Positions 5,329 through 5,574 of a stretch of 5,574 nt of DNA are shown here, one piece after another (positions within the stretch are counted from its first letter, which is position 1; the number at the start of each line of letters is the position of its first letter). Under the pieces are notes generated by a model. It saw nothing but the letters and a program-made list of their open reading frames with translations. It made no database searches and was not told the DNA's origin. The DNA lies in assembly GCA_025353985.1 (NCBI GenBank), contig JANXNT010000113.1, positions 1 to 5,574 on the forward strand, written 5' to 3'. This DNA is from Limnoglobus sp. (GTDB lineage Bacteria; Planctomycetota; Planctomycetia; Gemmatales; Gemmataceae). Both the position numbers and the translations under genes were made by a program.

Positions 5329-5574
5329 GGTCGCGGAGTATTACTCGCAGAAGTTGGCCGAACACGGCACAACGCCGCGTGGCGTCGACTGGAATTCGGC
5401 CGATTCGCAGGCCGTCCGCTTCCGCGAGTTGTTGCGAGTCTGCGATGACACCACCGCCAGTTTGGGCGACTACGGATGCGGCTACGGTGCGCTCTTACCC
5501 ATCGCTCGGCAACGCGGTTTTACGGGAAATTTCCGTGGCTACGATGTCGCGATGCCGATGATCGACGCGGCAAA
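5306..5574 (+). CDS. Class I SAM-dependent methyltransferase, N-terminal part, cut by the window edge
   Basis: Eighty-nine residues are visible and the frame is still open at the last base. After a short helical lead (MPTDVPGKVAEYYSQKLAEH) comes GVDWNSADSQAVRF (26-39). The SAM-binding motif I follows as LGDYGCGYGAL (53-63, the E/DxGxGxG glycine loop), and then GYD (78-80), whose aspartate fits the acidic residue that binds the ribose of SAM. The fold is class I (Rossmann-like). The substrate-binding part is not in view, so the methylated group is unknown. Its place at the end of a coupled glycan cluster suggests a sugar or a sugar intermediate. The start overlaps the GT2 gene by 23 nt and has a good GGAGG, so it should be co-translated with it. 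An overlapping frame at 5379-5561 is only a shadow. Confidence 0.9.
   Translation, partial: MPTDVPGKVAEYYSQKLAEHGTTPRGVDWNSADSQAVRFRELLRVCDDTTASLGDYGCGYGALLPIARQRGFTGNFRGYDVAMPMIDAA

Noticed and set aside
1..5574. CRISPR array, tRNA or rRNA gene, insertion sequence, integrase or toxin-antitoxin pair
   Set aside because: I saw no spaced direct repeats, no cloverleaf-like or rRNA sequence, no transposase motifs and no terminal inverted repeats. Nearly all of the window is taken up by the six genes described.

Overview
The window looks like a piece of a Planctomycetota chromosome. The main evidence is the secreted PQQ-like beta-propeller protein, whose mature N-terminus (EDWPQWLGSKRDG) is of a type I know mainly from that phylum. 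The moderately high GC and the planctomycete-like Ffh support this. A Gemmataceae-like member is possible, but the genus cannot be fixed from the sequence.

Layout. Positions 1-468, minus strand: the first 156 codons of ffh, the SRP54 GTPase, cut by the left edge. Positions 469-639: a divergent intergenic region with a 35-bp imperfect palindrome (576-610). Positions 640-2022, plus strand: a secreted PQQ-like beta-propeller protein. Positions 2023-2081: a 59-nt gap holding a strong hairpin whose 3' arm overlaps the ribosome-binding site of the next gene, and a possible promoter overlapping the 5' arm. Positions 2082-3680: a large polytopic membrane protein that resembles a GT-C glycosyltransferase. 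Positions 3677-4390: a WbqC-family protein. Positions 4372-5328: a GT2 glycosyltransferase with two C-terminal membrane segments, GtrB/ArnC/DPM1-like. Positions 5306-5574: the start of a class I SAM-dependent methyltransferase, cut by the right edge.

The last four genes overlap end to start by 4, 19 and 23 nt, so they almost certainly form one translationally coupled unit. The proposed logic is that the GT2 enzyme charges a polyprenyl-phosphate carrier with a sugar at the cytoplasmic face. The membrane protein would then transfer that sugar outside the membrane, while WbqC and the methyltransferase make or modify the glycan or its sugar donor. This is inference from family and gene order. The sugar, the acceptor, and the roles of the membrane protein and WbqC are not known from the sequence.
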